DNA of 64,000 nt from Hyphomicrobiales bacterium. Lineage in GTDB: Bacteria; Pseudomonadota; Alphaproteobacteria; Rhizobiales; Xanthobacteraceae. This document shows, one piece after another, positions 8,269-16,406 of the stretch. Below the pieces are notes generated by a model that made no database searches, had not been told where the DNA came from, and saw only the letters and a program-made list of their open reading frames with translations. Made by a program: the position numbers and the translations under genes. Location: contig JAFKKG010000035.1 in NCBI GenBank assembly GCA_017305715.1, forward strand, positions 1 to 64,000, written 5' to 3'. Each line of letters opens with the position of its first letter. The stretch's first letter is position 1.

Positions 8269-9060
8269 TCAGCGTCCTTCGAAACGTGGCTTGCGCTTGG
8301 CGGCGAAGGCGGCGCGGCCTTCGATGTAATCCTGGCTGGCATAGACGTCGTCGGCCAGTGTCTTGCAGCGCGCCAGATCCGGAGCGGCGGCGTTCCGCAC
8401 CGCCTCGTTGATCGTGACCTTGGCTGCGGCGAGGCTGAGCGGCGCGGCATCGACGAGTTCGCTCGCCAGTTCGTCCACGATACGAAGCAGCGCCTCGCGC
8501 GAGGGCGCCAACTCATGCACCAGTCCGATTTCGGCGGCCTTGTCGCCCTCGATCCGGCGTCCGCCGAGCACCATCTCCCGGGTGCGCGCGGGGCCGATCA
8601 CGTCGAGCAGCTTGACGATATCCTCAAAGCGATACGGCAGTCCCAGTTTGACGGCCGGCACGGCGAACCGTGAAGCCGGCGTGCAATAGCGGAAATCGCA
8701 CAGCAAGGCGAACTCGAGGCCGGCGCCGAGGCAGTAGCCGTCGATCATGGCGATGGTCGGCTTCGAGATGGCCGCGAGACGCTCGCAGACGACGCGCTGA
8801 AGCCCGTTATAGTGCTCGATCTGCGCCGAGGTGCTGCGAACCTGGTCGAACTCGGACACGTCGTTGCCGGAACAGAACGCCCGCTCGCCGGCGCCGGTGA
8901 GAATCAAAACCCGCGTGGCGCGGTCGGCGGCAACCTCCTGCAGAAGGTCCGGCAACGCCTGCCACATCGCAAAATTCATCGCGTTGTGCCGCGCCGGATT
9001 GTTCAGGGTCAGCGTCGTCACGCCGTCCTTCGTACTCAGTTGCAATTGTTGCAGGGTCAT
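8269..9060 (-). CDS. Enoyl-CoA hydratase/isomerase family protein
   Basis: Single-domain crotonase of 263 residues: VTTLTLNNPARHNAMNF, RVLILTGAGERAFCSGNDVSEF (oxyanion hole and CoA-binding signature), IDGYCLGAGLEFALLCDFRY, and the C-terminal FAAKRKPRF typical of the family. It probably hydrates an unsaturated acyl-CoA or carries out a related reaction. It sits between a CaiB-type CoA transferase upstream and the hydantoinase A gene two bases downstream, so it belongs to the same leftward operon. Confidence 0.92.
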   Translation of the reverse strand: MTLQQLQLSTKDGVTTLTLNNPARHNAMNFAMWQALPDLLQEVAADRATRVLILTGAGERAFCSGNDVSEFDQVRSTSAQIEHYNGLQRVVCERLAAISKPTIAMIDGYCLGAGLEFALLCDFRYCTPASRFAVPAVKLGLPYRFEDIVKLLDVIGPARTREMVLGGRRIEGDKAAEIGLVHELAPSREALLRIVDELASELVDAAPLSLAAAKVTINEAVRNAAAPDLARCKTLADDVYASQDYIEGRAAFAAKRKPRFEGR

Positions 9061-9078
9061 TTTGTGAATCCGATGAGC

Positions 9079-10248
9079 CTAGACGATATTCTGAGCGCGC
9101 AACGCGCTGATTTGCCGGGCGGTCACGCCGAGTTCATTCAGCACGTCGGCCGTGTGCTCGCCGCGTTCCGGCGTCGGTCGCGCGCGCCGCACCCCGCGGC
9201 TGAGCGACACCGGGCTGCGGAGAAGATCGAGAAGGCCCAGACGCTTGTGGGCTACCCGCAGCCGCATATCGAGCGCCTCGACATGGGGATCGCCGAACAT
9301 CTCGTCGACGCCGTAGACCGGACCGCAGGGCACGCCGGCCGCGTTGAGCCGGTCCACCCAGTGGCTGACAGTGTTCTGGATGAAGCGCTCCTGAAGGATC
9401 GCATTCAGCGCATCACGATTTTTCGACCGCAGTTCTTCCGACCCGAACTCCGGCCGGTCCACCACGTCGCCGAGCTCCATCGTGGTGCATATCCGCCGCC
9501 ACATGGTTTCGCCGCCACCGGCGAGGTTGAGGATGCCGTCGCGGGCACGGAACAGGCCGGTTGGAATGCTGGTCGGATGGTTGTTGCCGGCCTGCCCCGG
9601 ACGTTCCTTGTCGATCAGCCAGCGCGTCGCCTGAAAATCCATCATGGCGATCTGCGCCTCCAGCAGCGACGTATGCACCCATTGGCCTTCGCCCGAGGCC
9701 TCGCGCTCCAGCAGTGCGATCAGGATACCGATGCCGGCGTAAAGGCCCGTCGACAGATCCGCAACCGGAATACCCGCCCGAACCGGACCCTGCCCCGGCA
9801 ATCCCGTCACCGACATCAGGCCGCCCATGCCCTGGGCGATCTGATCGAAGCCGGGACGACCGGCATAAGGCCCGGATTGTCCGAAGCCGGATATGCTGGC
9901 GAGCACGATGCGGCGGTTGGCGGCGCGCAGGTTTTCGTAATCGATGCCGAGGCGCGTCTTCACGTCGGGCCGGTAGTTCTCGACAACCACGTCGGCCTTG
10001 GCGACGAGCGCGTAGAACAGTTCGCGGCCTTCCGGACGCTTGAGATTGAGGGTGATGCTGCGCTTGTTCCGGTGCGTGTTCTGGAAATCCGAGCCATCAC
10101 GTTCGCCGCCCATGCCCTTCGAACCGTCGACGGCCTCGGGGGCCTCGATCTTGATGACATTGGCACCCCAGTCGGCGAGCTGACGAACGGCCAGCGGGCC
10201 GGAGCGAACGCGCGTCAGATCCAGAACGTTGAACCGCGATAACGGCAT
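9079..10248 (-). CDS. CaiB/BaiF family (class III) CoA transferase
   Basis: Family III CoA transferase of 389 residues, moving CoA between an acyl-CoA and a free acid through an aspartyl-CoA intermediate. The start reads VLDLTRVRSGPLAVRQLADW and VIKIEAPE. The central motif FDQIAQGMGGLMSVTG and the probable catalytic Asp in IPVADLSTGLYAG are clear. It is 18 bases upstream of the crotonase gene and follows a TctC/Bug-type binding-protein gene, so uptake, activation and breakdown of an organic acid are probably encoded together. The substrate cannot be named. Confidence 0.92.
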   Translation of the reverse strand: MPLSRFNVLDLTRVRSGPLAVRQLADWGANVIKIEAPEAVDGSKGMGGERDGSDFQNTHRNKRSITLNLKRPEGRELFYALVAKADVVVENYRPDVKTRLGIDYENLRAANRRIVLASISGFGQSGPYAGRPGFDQIAQGMGGLMSVTGLPGQGPVRAGIPVADLSTGLYAGIGILIALLEREASGEGQWVHTSLLEAQIAMMDFQATRWLIDKERPGQAGNNHPTSIPTGLFRARDGILNLAGGGETMWRRICTTMELGDVVDRPEFGSEELRSKNRDALNAILQERFIQNTVSHWVDRLNAAGVPCGPVYGVDEMFGDPHVEALDMRLRVAHKRLGLLDLLRSPVSLSRGVRRARPTPERGEHTADVLNELGVTARQISALRAQNIV

Positions 10249-10322
10249 GGCCGATCAATTCCTGCTGGAGCTTTTCCCGTTCCGGTGGAATCGGAACAGG
10301 GCTCCTTCTCTTTGTTAGACGC

Positions 10323-10366
10323 GTTTTCTTCACGCGAACCGGGATCCGCCTCGCTTGAAAACGCTC
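10323..10366. repeat. Short interspersed repeat (GCGTTTTCTT-CACGCGAACCGG family)
   Basis: Read leftward this is AGCGTTTTCAAGCGAGGCGG followed by the CCGGTTCGCGT-like core and AAGAAAACGC. The same unit occurs at 16333-16406, there with an inserted palindrome. I remember this element as widespread between Bradyrhizobium genes. It fills most of the gap between the CoA transferase and the binding-protein gene. Confidence 0.7.
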
Positions 10367-10377
10367 TGCTGTGCCGA

Positions 10378-11331
10378 TCAATCGATCTTGATCTGCGCCG
10401 CCTCGATGACGTCGTTCCACTTCGCCGTTTCGCGGTCGATGAAAGCCTTGGCGTCCGCCACGCTGTTGCCGACGATGACCGCCCCAAGCTTGTTGAAACG
10501 TTCGATGACCTCCGGCTGCTGCAGAATCTTCTGGATATCCGCGTTGAGTTTCGCGACCGTTGCCGGTGGCACGCTGCCGGCGACGGCAATGGTGAACCAG
10601 GCCGTTCCCTCGTAGCCGGGCACGCCGGCTTCCGCGATCGTCGGCAGCGACGGCAGGCTGGCCGACCGGGTCGCACTGGTCACGCCCAGCGCCCGGACGT
10701 TGCCGTTCTCGATGAACGGCAGCGCGGTCGGCAGATTCTCGAACATCAGCTGGATCTGGCCGGAAACCAGATCATTCAGCGCCGGCGCGCTGCCGCGGTA
10801 CGGCACATGCGTGATGTCTGCCTTGGCCTTCAGCTTGAACAATTCGGCGATCATGTGCGTCGACGATCCGTTGCCCGCCGAACCGAAATTGAGTGTCCCG
10901 GGCTTGTCCTTGACCAGCGCCAGAAATTCCTTGACGTCCTTGGCCGGAACGGAGGGATGGACGATGAGCACGTTCGGCACCTCGGCCAGGATGGTCACCG
11001 CCTGAAGATCCTTGGCCGGATCGTACGGCAAGGTGCGGTAGATCTTGCTCGCGGCGTGAATACCGATCGTGCCGAGCAGCAAGACCGAGCCGTCGCCCGG
11101 GCCGCGCGTCACCGCCTCCGCGCCGATGTTGCCACCGCTGCCCGGCCGGTTCTCGACGACGACCTGATTGCCGGTCAGCGCGCCGAGCTGCTGGGCGACG
11201 ATTCGCCCGAGAACGTCGGCCGTTCCGCCGGCGGAAAACGGCACGACGAGGCGGGCCTGACTGAATTGAGCCGATGCCGGATCGAACAGAGCGCCGATGA
11301 AGAGAAACAGTATAGCCGCGATCAACCTCAT
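10378..11331 (-). CDS. Tripartite tricarboxylate transporter-type (Bug/TctC) substrate-binding protein
   Basis: Periplasmic solute receptor of the Bug family, about 317 residues. The start at 11331 gives a clean signal peptide (MRLIAAILFLFIGALF, cleavage after ASA). Family motifs are VVPFSAGGTADVLGRIVAQQL, VVVENRPGSGGNIGA and LNFGSAGNGSSTHM with HVPYRGSAPALNDLVSGQI. No TctA/TctB membrane genes are in the window, so it is an orphan receptor, common in this family. It is upstream of a CoA transferase, suggesting that its ligand is a carboxylate broken down by this operon. A LysR gene lies 340 bp upstream on the same strand. Confidence 0.92.
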   Translation of the reverse strand: MRLIAAILFLFIGALFDPASAQFSQARLVVPFSAGGTADVLGRIVAQQLGALTGNQVVVENRPGSGGNIGAEAVTRGPGDGSVLLLGTIGIHAASKIYRTLPYDPAKDLQAVTILAEVPNVLIVHPSVPAKDVKEFLALVKDKPGTLNFGSAGNGSSTHMIAELFKLKAKADITHVPYRGSAPALNDLVSGQIQLMFENLPTALPFIENGNVRALGVTSATRSASLPSLPTIAEAGVPGYEGTAWFTIAVAGSVPPATVAKLNADIQKILQQPEVIERFNKLGAVIVGNSVADAKAFIDRETAKWNDVIEAAQIKID

Positions 11332-11670
11332 CGTTGAGGCTCCTTCAGAAAGAATGGTACCCGGCAAGGCACGTCGCGCAATCAAGCATCGGCCCGCTAT
11401 TCCGGCCAATCATATTACGCCACTGCACTATGCAGTATTGATATACATGCCGCTATGGGGACGGCTGATGGGATTAGATCGAGTGGGAACCGAATCGGGA
11501 ATTCCACCTCTCCCATCGGGAGAGGTCGCGCCGAAGGCGCGGGTGAGGGGTTACGGCCTCTCGTTGGAGCAGCGCCCCCTCACCCGATTTGCTGCGCAAA
11601 TCGACCTCTCCCCGCTGGGGAGAGGTAAACTGAGTCCGGAGCGAACAACTCAACCAAATCTCGTCATGCC
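11332..11670. other. Intergenic region dominated by a palindromic repeat
   Basis: This gap between the LysR gene and the binding-protein gene, both leftward, holds the large palindromic element at 11506-11626. The remaining 11332-11505 stretch should contain the promoter of the leftward operon; I see no clear operator in it. Confidence 0.6.
11506..11626. repeat. Palindromic repetitive element with nested hairpins
   Basis: About 121 bp that can fold on itself: the left arm ACCTCTCCC-ATC-GGGAGAGGT is a hairpin and pairs with the right arm CCTCTCCCCGCTGGGGAGAGG, while CGGGTGAGGGG (about 11540-11550) pairs with CCCCTCACCCG (about 11576-11586). Such REP/MITE-like elements are common between Bradyrhizobium genes (from memory). 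A shorter relative is at 43636-43660. Confidence 0.75.
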
Positions 11671-12591
11671 CTACCGCCTTCGGGGCGCCCGCGCATCGGT
11701 CTTGAAGTGATCGCTGATTTGCGTGATCAGCGCCGAAGTGAGCGCCGACATGGCAACATGGCGGGGATAGGCCACAAAAACCTTGACGCTGATCGCCGGC
11801 TTCACCGGGACCACACGCAGCCCGGCCGAAAACACCGACGCGATGTAAGGATTCACCACGCCGATTCCCGCTCCGGCTTCCGCCAGCCGGCAGATCGTCG
11901 CCGAATACGTCGTTTCGATCACCGACGCCGGCGTCACCTTGGCCTGCCTGAGCGCGCGTCGCCACTCGTCGCCGAGATCGTCCTCGCGATCCAATGTCAG
12001 CAATGTCTCGGACTGGAAATGCCGCGCTCCGACATGCGCGTTCGCTGCCAGCCGGTGCGAGCGATTCATCACGCACACCGCCGCGACCTGGTCGACGACT
12101 TTGGCTTCCAGCTGCGCACCCTCGAGATAGAGCGAATTGGTCGTGACACCGAGATCATACAGCCCGTTCAACAATCCCTCGCGGACATCGTAGGAGCTGA
12201 TCGTCCGCAGCGTGATGTGGACGTCGGGGTGGCGCATCTTGAAGTTCGCCATGACGGTGGGCATGACGCTCATGCCCAGCGCCGGCGTACAGGCCACACG
12301 CAAGCGGCCGGTTCCCGAGCGCTGAAGCAGCCCGACGGTCTCTTCGATCGTCTCCAATCCGAGAAAATTCCGCTGCACCGCCTCGAACAACATCACGGCC
12401 TCGGGCGTCGGGCGCAACCGGCCGCGATCGAGTTCGAACAGTTTGAGCTTTGCAGCCGACTGGATCTGCGCCAGCGAGCGGCTGATCGACGGCTGCGTTG
12501 TATTGAGCATGTTGGCGGCCGCTATCGTCGTGCCGGTCAACATGACCGCCCGGAACGCCTCCACCTGACGAAAATTTATGCGCGCCGACAC
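11671..12591 (-). CDS. LysR family transcriptional regulator
   Basis: LysR-type regulator of about 306 residues. The N-terminal winged HTH reads INFRQVEAFRAVMLTGTTIA then NTTQPSISRSLAQIQ, and a substrate-binding fold follows (GRLRVACTPALGMSVMP). The GTG at 12591 is preferred because GGAG lies eight bases before it and it puts the HTH at the usual distance; an earlier start at 12651 is possible. It lies upstream of, and parallel to, the Bug/CoA-transferase/hydantoinase operon and probably controls it. The C-terminal tail is basic (RAPRRR). Confidence 0.9.
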   Translation of the reverse strand: MSARINFRQVEAFRAVMLTGTTIAAANMLNTTQPSISRSLAQIQSAAKLKLFELDRGRLRPTPEAVMLFEAVQRNFLGLETIEETVGLLQRSGTGRLRVACTPALGMSVMPTVMANFKMRHPDVHITLRTISSYDVREGLLNGLYDLGVTTNSLYLEGAQLEAKVVDQVAAVCVMNRSHRLAANAHVGARHFQSETLLTLDREDDLGDEWRRALRQAKVTPASVIETTYSATICRLAEAGAGIGVVNPYIASVFSAGLRVVPVKPAISVKVFVAYPRHVAMSALTSALITQISDHFKTDARAPRRR

Positions 12592-12778
12592 ACATCGAGC
12601 TCCGGTTATGACGATGGCATCATATACCAACACTACGGGACGAAATGCCAACCGAAGCTCGTGCCGAGGCGAAGGTTAGTCGCCGGCGCGGTTTACCCGA
12701 CGACACCAATCTGATCGCGGCATCCCAAATGCAGTGGATGCGGCAAGCGGCGCTACAGCCAGGTGGGAGGCCAGGCGT

Positions 12779-13069
12779 TCATGCCGCCGCATCTTCCGCT
12801 GCGACCATCGCTTGCCTGATGATCTCGACCGAACGGAGCGCGGGATGCCGTGCAAAGCGGGAGCGGAGAACCGCGGGATCGCGGTCCGGCCCCGCTTCGA
12901 TGCCGAAGTCGATGGTCGCCCCTCCTTCGACATCGACCGTCATCCGGAATTCGGCGATCCGCAGTCCAAAGCGCTGCACGTCGGCCAATAGCTGCGACGC
13001 CGCGGCCAGCGAATCCGTGGCAACAGCCCTGAAGACGACGGTCGAAGCGCGATATCCGGCGGATGGCAT
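12779..13069 (-). CDS. Small ACT-domain-like protein
   Basis: A 96-residue protein with an ACT-like beta-alpha-beta pattern: VVFRAVATDSLAAASQLLADVQRFG, then FRMTVDVEGGATIDFGIE and a second helix and strand (RHPALRSVEII). It resembles the small regulatory subunits of acetolactate synthase (IlvM/IlvH type) in layout, but no enzyme gene is adjacent. It is divergent from an Lrp regulator 111 bp away, a common arrangement for amino-acid-related targets. Function is inferred only from fold pattern and context. Confidence 0.55.
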   Translation of the reverse strand: MPSAGYRASTVVFRAVATDSLAAASQLLADVQRFGLRIAEFRMTVDVEGGATIDFGIEAGPDRDPAVLRSRFARHPALRSVEIIRQAMVAAEDAAA

Positions 13070-13180
13070 TTGCTGATCTCCTCGGGGCGGGACTGTATCG
13101 CCGGGTGGGCAGGTGAATTTCCCGATATTTTATGCGATACTCGCCATTGGCAGAAGAATCATCTGATTTTTTGGAGAATA

Positions 13181-13699
13181 ATGATGAAATCGTCTTCGGC
13201 GGCGAAGCCGCGAATCGGGGCCGATCTCGACCTGATCGACCGAAAAATCCTGTCGGTCCTCGGCAACGAGGGAAGGCTGACCGTCAACGAGCTGGCCAAT
13301 CGCGTCGGGCTCTCGTCTTCGCCGTGCTGGTCGCGGGTCAGGCACATGGAGCAGATCGGCGTCATCCAGCATTACTCGGCCGTCATCGACCATGTCGCGA
13401 TCGGCCTGAAGGATATCGTCTTCATCGAGGTCACGCTGGACAAGCACGACGACAAGGTGCTCTCCCGCTTCGGTGACGCGCTTGCACGGATCCCCGAGGT
13501 CATCGAGGCCAATCTGGTCACCGGCGAATACGACTATCTGGTCAAGGTCGCGGTCGCCGACACCACGCATTACGAGCGCTTTCTTCGCGAAAAGCTCTAC
13601 CGGATTCAGGGCATCCGGCACACGCGCTCGACCTTTTCGCTGCGGACCCTGAAGCGGGTGATTTCCGCCGATCCGCTGCTCGTCCATGCCGGCACTTAG
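13181..13699 (+). CDS. Lrp/AsnC family transcriptional regulator
   Basis: Lrp-type regulator of about 172 residues. It has the N-terminal HTH (LDLIDRKILSVLGNEGRLTV, then ELANRVGLSSSPCWSRVRHME) and the C-terminal RAM/ligand domain (FIEVTLDKHDD, EVIEANLVTGEYDYLVKVAV). The double ATG at 13181/13184 follows GGAGA at a good distance, so the longer frame back to 13070 is not used. It is divergent from the ACT-like gene and probably regulates it and itself. A cluster of four to six T residues precedes the start, giving an AT-rich promoter. Confidence 0.93.
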   Translation: MMKSSSAAKPRIGADLDLIDRKILSVLGNEGRLTVNELANRVGLSSSPCWSRVRHMEQIGVIQHYSAVIDHVAIGLKDIVFIEVTLDKHDDKVLSRFGDALARIPEVIEANLVTGEYDYLVKVAVADTTHYERFLREKLYRIQGIRHTRSTFSLRTLKRVISADPLLVHAGT

Positions 13700-13773
13700 G
13701 TTTCCGGCTATACTGCGTATCGTATCCTGGTGATCCCTGCCCTTCCCGCGAGGAATTTGACGAGTATGAACCG

Positions 13774-14748
13774 TTGAGAATCGCAATCGCGCTGTTGCTC
13801 GGCATGCTGGCCTCGGCGGGCGCGCAGGCTGCCGATCCCATCGCACTCGCATTCCCCGTCAGATGCGAGTTGGGCACGACCTGCTTCGTGCAAAGTTACG
13901 TCGACCACGATCTCTCCAAGGGAAGCCGCGACTATCAATGCGGGTCGCGCACCTATGACGGCCATGACGGAACGGACATCCGCGTCCTCGATCTCGGCAT
14001 GCAGCGTTCGGGCGTCGAGGTGCTGGCGGCCGCAAGCGGGCGCGTCGCCGGCGCAAGGGATGGCATGTCCGATATCTCGGTGCGAAGCATTGGAAAGGCC
14101 GCGATAGCCGGAAAAGAATGCGGCAACGGGGTCGTTCTCGACCACGACAATGGCTGGCAGACGCAGTACTGCCACATGGCCAGGGGCAGCATCCGCGTCA
14201 AAACCGGCGATCGGGTCACCGAGGGCCAGCCACTCGGACAGGTCGGCCTATCCGGCGAGACCGAATTTCCGCACCTTCATTTCACGGTCCGGCTGGCGGG
14301 CGCGATCGTCGATCCCTTTGCGTTCGGCCCCGCACTGGATTCCTGCAAGAGCGGCGGCCGGTCGCTCTGGGCGCGCGCACTGGACTATCGGCCGCGTGAC
14401 GTTCTCAACTATGGATTTTCGGCGGTGGCGCCGACGATGGAACTCATCGAGTCCGGCGACATCAAGAACAATCCGCCAAACCGTCAATCGGCTGCGCTGG
14501 TCGCCTACATCCGAGTCATCGGGCTGCAAAAAGGCGACGAGCAGTCCCTTACCATTCAGGGACCGGATGGCCTGTTCGCCGAATACGCGGCCCCGGCGCT
14601 GGAAAGCAACAAGGCGCAGTATTTCATATCGTCCGGCAAAGCGCGCAAGGCGTCCGCCTGGCCGCCGGGAAACTATGCCGCCACCTATCGGGTGACGCGA
14701 AACGGCGCCGAGCTGTTGCGCAAAATGTTCGACATCCAGCTCGATTAG
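13774..14748 (+). CDS. M23 family (LytM-type) metallopeptidase-like protein, exported
   Basis: Exported protein of 324 residues with a signal peptide (MRIAIALLLGMLASAGAQA) and an M23 domain. Zinc-binding motifs are visible: HxxxD at about residues 64-68 (YDGHDGTD) and HLH in FPHLHFTV, with an extra His in QYCHMARG. Such enzymes cut peptidoglycan cross-bridges, or have lost activity and act as activators. The start is TTG at 13774; the nearby ATG at 13766 is out of frame and meets a stop after three codons. The region after about residue 190 has no recognised domain. It is in a single-gene unit after the Lrp gene. Confidence 0.85.
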   Translation: MRIAIALLLGMLASAGAQAADPIALAFPVRCELGTTCFVQSYVDHDLSKGSRDYQCGSRTYDGHDGTDIRVLDLGMQRSGVEVLAAASGRVAGARDGMSDISVRSIGKAAIAGKECGNGVVLDHDNGWQTQYCHMARGSIRVKTGDRVTEGQPLGQVGLSGETEFPHLHFTVRLAGAIVDPFAFGPALDSCKSGGRSLWARALDYRPRDVLNYGFSAVAPTMELIESGDIKNNPPNRQSAALVAYIRVIGLQKGDEQSLTIQGPDGLFAEYAAPALESNKAQYFISSGKARKASAWPPGNYAATYRVTRNGAELLRKMFDIQLD

Positions 14749-14805
14749 GACGCGGACTCATGAGGACGCAGCCATAGCCTGACGCGCATACGACGGTTGA
14801 TCCGT

Positions 14806-15183
14806 TTACATTGCGCCGCGGCCCCATAGGTGCGCGTTCTCTCTAAGCCTATCGATCGCTCGCTCAGGTGTGATGTAGTCGATCTCATCGCGCGTTAGGC
14901 CGATGTCCTTCAGACTCGCGTCGCTCAGGTCAGCCACGGCGGCTCGCGAGTCCAGGCGCTGGCGTCGTTGCTGAAATGCGCACCAATATCGCTTGAACCA
15001 GATCCCGATGCGCCGCGTCGACGCGGCCATTGATCCGGCAGGATTCCCTTCAGACAACGCACCGTCCGGCGGTGCAACGGACGCATTGAGGCGCACCGCG
15101 GCCAATGCGATGGGCAGGTCGAGGCCGGGCCCCGCCGCATCGCGCTCGAGCCCGGATGGGATGTTCGTCTGTTGGGGTGGCAT
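14806..15183 (-). CDS. DUF1127 domain protein
   Basis: A 125-residue protein whose C-terminal half has the DUF1127 pattern (WFKRYWCAFQQRRQRLDSRAA... LSDASLKDIGLTRDEIDY). Short DUF1127 proteins in alphaproteobacteria have been linked to RNA turnover and phosphate/carbon metabolism (general knowledge). The first 55 residues are low in structure and not typical. It is a monocistronic leftward gene with a strong leftward terminator 45 bp upstream of its start, insulating it from upstream transcription. Confidence 0.85.
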   Translation of the reverse strand: MPPQQTNIPSGLERDAAGPGLDLPIALAAVRLNASVAPPDGALSEGNPAGSMAASTRRIGIWFKRYWCAFQQRRQRLDSRAAVADLSDASLKDIGLTRDEIDYITPERAIDRLRENAHLWGRGAM

Positions 15184-15228
15184 CGGATGCTCCTGCTGTT
15201 GCGCCGGCAGGGAGCGTGGCCAAACAAA

Positions 15229-15255
15229 AGGCCCCGTCCGATGCCGGCGGGGCCT
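15229..15255 (-). terminator. Rho-independent terminator, leftward
   Basis: AGGCCCCG (15229-15236) and CGGGGCCT (15248-15255) form a perfect 8-bp stem with an 11-base loop. Read leftward the stem is followed by TTTTGTTTGG. No long gene ends here from the right, so it probably ends a short transcript made from the 15260-15590 region. Confidence 0.75.
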
Positions 15256-15282
15256 GGTGGAAATGATCGCGTCGACGAATTC

Positions 15283-15360
15283 CTAGCGCACGACTCCTTC
15301 CACGGCCCAGCGAGAGCGGGTCGAGTGTTTACGGTTCGCGATGCGCACGACGTTGATCAT
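15283..15360 (-). CDS. Possible 25-residue small protein before a terminator
   Basis: An ATG at 15360 opens a 25-codon basic ORF (starts MINVVRIANRKHS) that ends with TAG at 15283, 28 bases before a strong leftward terminator. The composition (Arg, Val, Ser) is not distinctive and no good ribosome-binding site is seen, so it may instead be part of a small RNA. Confidence 0.3.
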   Translation of the reverse strand: MINVVRIANRKHSTRSRWAVEGVVR

Positions 15361-15546
15361 GCCGCGTAGCTACCACGGAGACCGGTCCAAATCAAGGGAT
15401 GCGCCGATGTTGCTGGCATCCAGAGGCGCTCTCCTGGCTGATGCGACGTCCGCTCTGGCCTTGTGCGACGCTTATCGAATGCAGGGCCTCGGCCATCCAC
15501 GATGTCTGCCTCTCCGCCTTCGCCGCATCGCGCCGCCCATTGCCCA

Positions 15547-15567
15547 TGATATATGACCGATATACAC
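15547..15567. promoter_or_regulatory. Candidate GntR operator upstream of gntR
   Basis: TGATATATGA followed by CCGATATACAC lies 25-45 bp before the gntR start. The first ten bases match the perfect palindrome TGATATATCA in nine positions. Related AT-rich sites occur at 22602-22611 and 22693-22702 in front of the LIV operon, which suggests autoregulation and shared control. Confidence 0.4.
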
Positions 15568-15591
15568 TTGGGTTGACATTGCTGCAGCCGA

Positions 15592-16314
15592 ATGTCCCAC
15601 CCCTGGGACGACAGATCCGAGGACAGGTTGAACGCCAGAAAGCCAGCCAAGCGTCGGTCCCGGGCCAAGGAAGCGCAAGACGGTACGCTTACCGACCGCG
15701 CCTATCGCGAGCTCGAGGAGATGATCGTGACGCTGCAATTGATGCCGGGTACGGTGTTGTCGGAACAGGCGCTCTCGGTCCGCCTGAAGATCGGCCGGAC
15801 CCCGATCCGCGAAGCCTTGCAGCGTCTCGCCCGCGACGGCCTGGTCGTGATCATGCCCCGGCGCGGAATCATGGTCTCCGAGATTAATTTGCTGCTGCAA
15901 CTGCGGCTGCTCGAAGTCCGGCGCGAACTGGAACGGCTGATGGCGAGCCTCGCCGCCGAACGCGCCACCGAGGACGAGCGGCGCGAATTCGCCGAGCTGG
16001 CCGAGGCGATGCTGGCGGCGTCGGCAAAAGCCGACGACATCGCATTCATGCGGCTCGACCAGCGCTTCAATTCCCTGATCGCCACGGCGGCGCGAAACGA
16101 ATTCGCGCGGCGGTCGATGGGCCTGATGAACGCGCTATCACGCCGCTTCTGGTATCAGCACTACCAGGAGGTCGCGGACATGCCGCTCGCCGCCAAATTG
16201 CACGCCGCGGTGGCCGACGCAGTGGCGCAGAAAAAAGCGAAGGCGGCCGCGGTCGCGTCCGACCGCCTGATCGACTACATCGAGGATTTCGCGCGCAAGA
16301 CGCTCGACGCCTGA
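15592..16314 (+). CDS. GntR family regulator, FCD-type
   Basis: GntR/FadR-type regulator of 240 residues: N-terminal winged HTH (TDRAYRELEEMIVTLQLMPG, VLSEQALSVRLKIGRTPIREALQRLARDGLVVIMPRRG) followed by an all-helical FCD ligand domain. ATG at 15592; a TTG at 15628 is an alternative. It faces the end of the seven-gene LIV/alcohol-dehydrogenase operon, a common place for a dedicated regulator. AT-rich sites before both promoters support that link. The effector would be an organic acid of the pathway, not identifiable here. Confidence 0.9.
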   Translation: MSHPWDDRSEDRLNARKPAKRRSRAKEAQDGTLTDRAYRELEEMIVTLQLMPGTVLSEQALSVRLKIGRTPIREALQRLARDGLVVIMPRRGIMVSEINLLLQLRLLEVRRELERLMASLAAERATEDERREFAELAEAMLAASAKADDIAFMRLDQRFNSLIATAARNEFARRSMGLMNALSRRFWYQHYQEVADMPLAAKLHAAVADAVAQKKAKAAAVASDRLIDYIEDFARKTLDA

Positions 16315-16332
16315 TCCACCCAAAATTCTTGA

Positions 16333-16406
16333 TGTGCGTTTTCTTGACGCGAACCGGTGTCCACCCCGGATCAAGTCCGGGGCAGGCTTTCGCTGGAAAG
16401 CGTTTA
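16333..16406. repeat. Interspersed repeat with inserted palindrome between convergent genes
   Basis: Same family as 10323-10366: GCGTTTTCTTGACGCGAACC ... GGAAAGCGTTTAG. Inserted in it is the perfect palindrome CCCCGGA-TCAAG-TCCGGGG (16364-16382), which can act as a two-way terminator between gntR and the alcohol dehydrogenase gene. The repeat abuts the stop codon of the dehydrogenase. Confidence 0.7.

Larger units (their letters stand above)
15184..15591. other. Intergenic region with terminator, possible small ORF and operator
   Basis: A 408-bp gap between the leftward DUF1127 gene and the rightward gntR gene. It holds a leftward terminator (15229-15255), a possible 25-residue leftward ORF just before it (15283-15360), and an AT-rich candidate operator at 15547-15567. 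No longer gene is supported. Confidence 0.6.

Noticed and set aside
6860..8329. Rightward open frame of 489 residues
   Set aside because: It lies opposite the hydantoinase A gene, which has strong motifs and codon bias.
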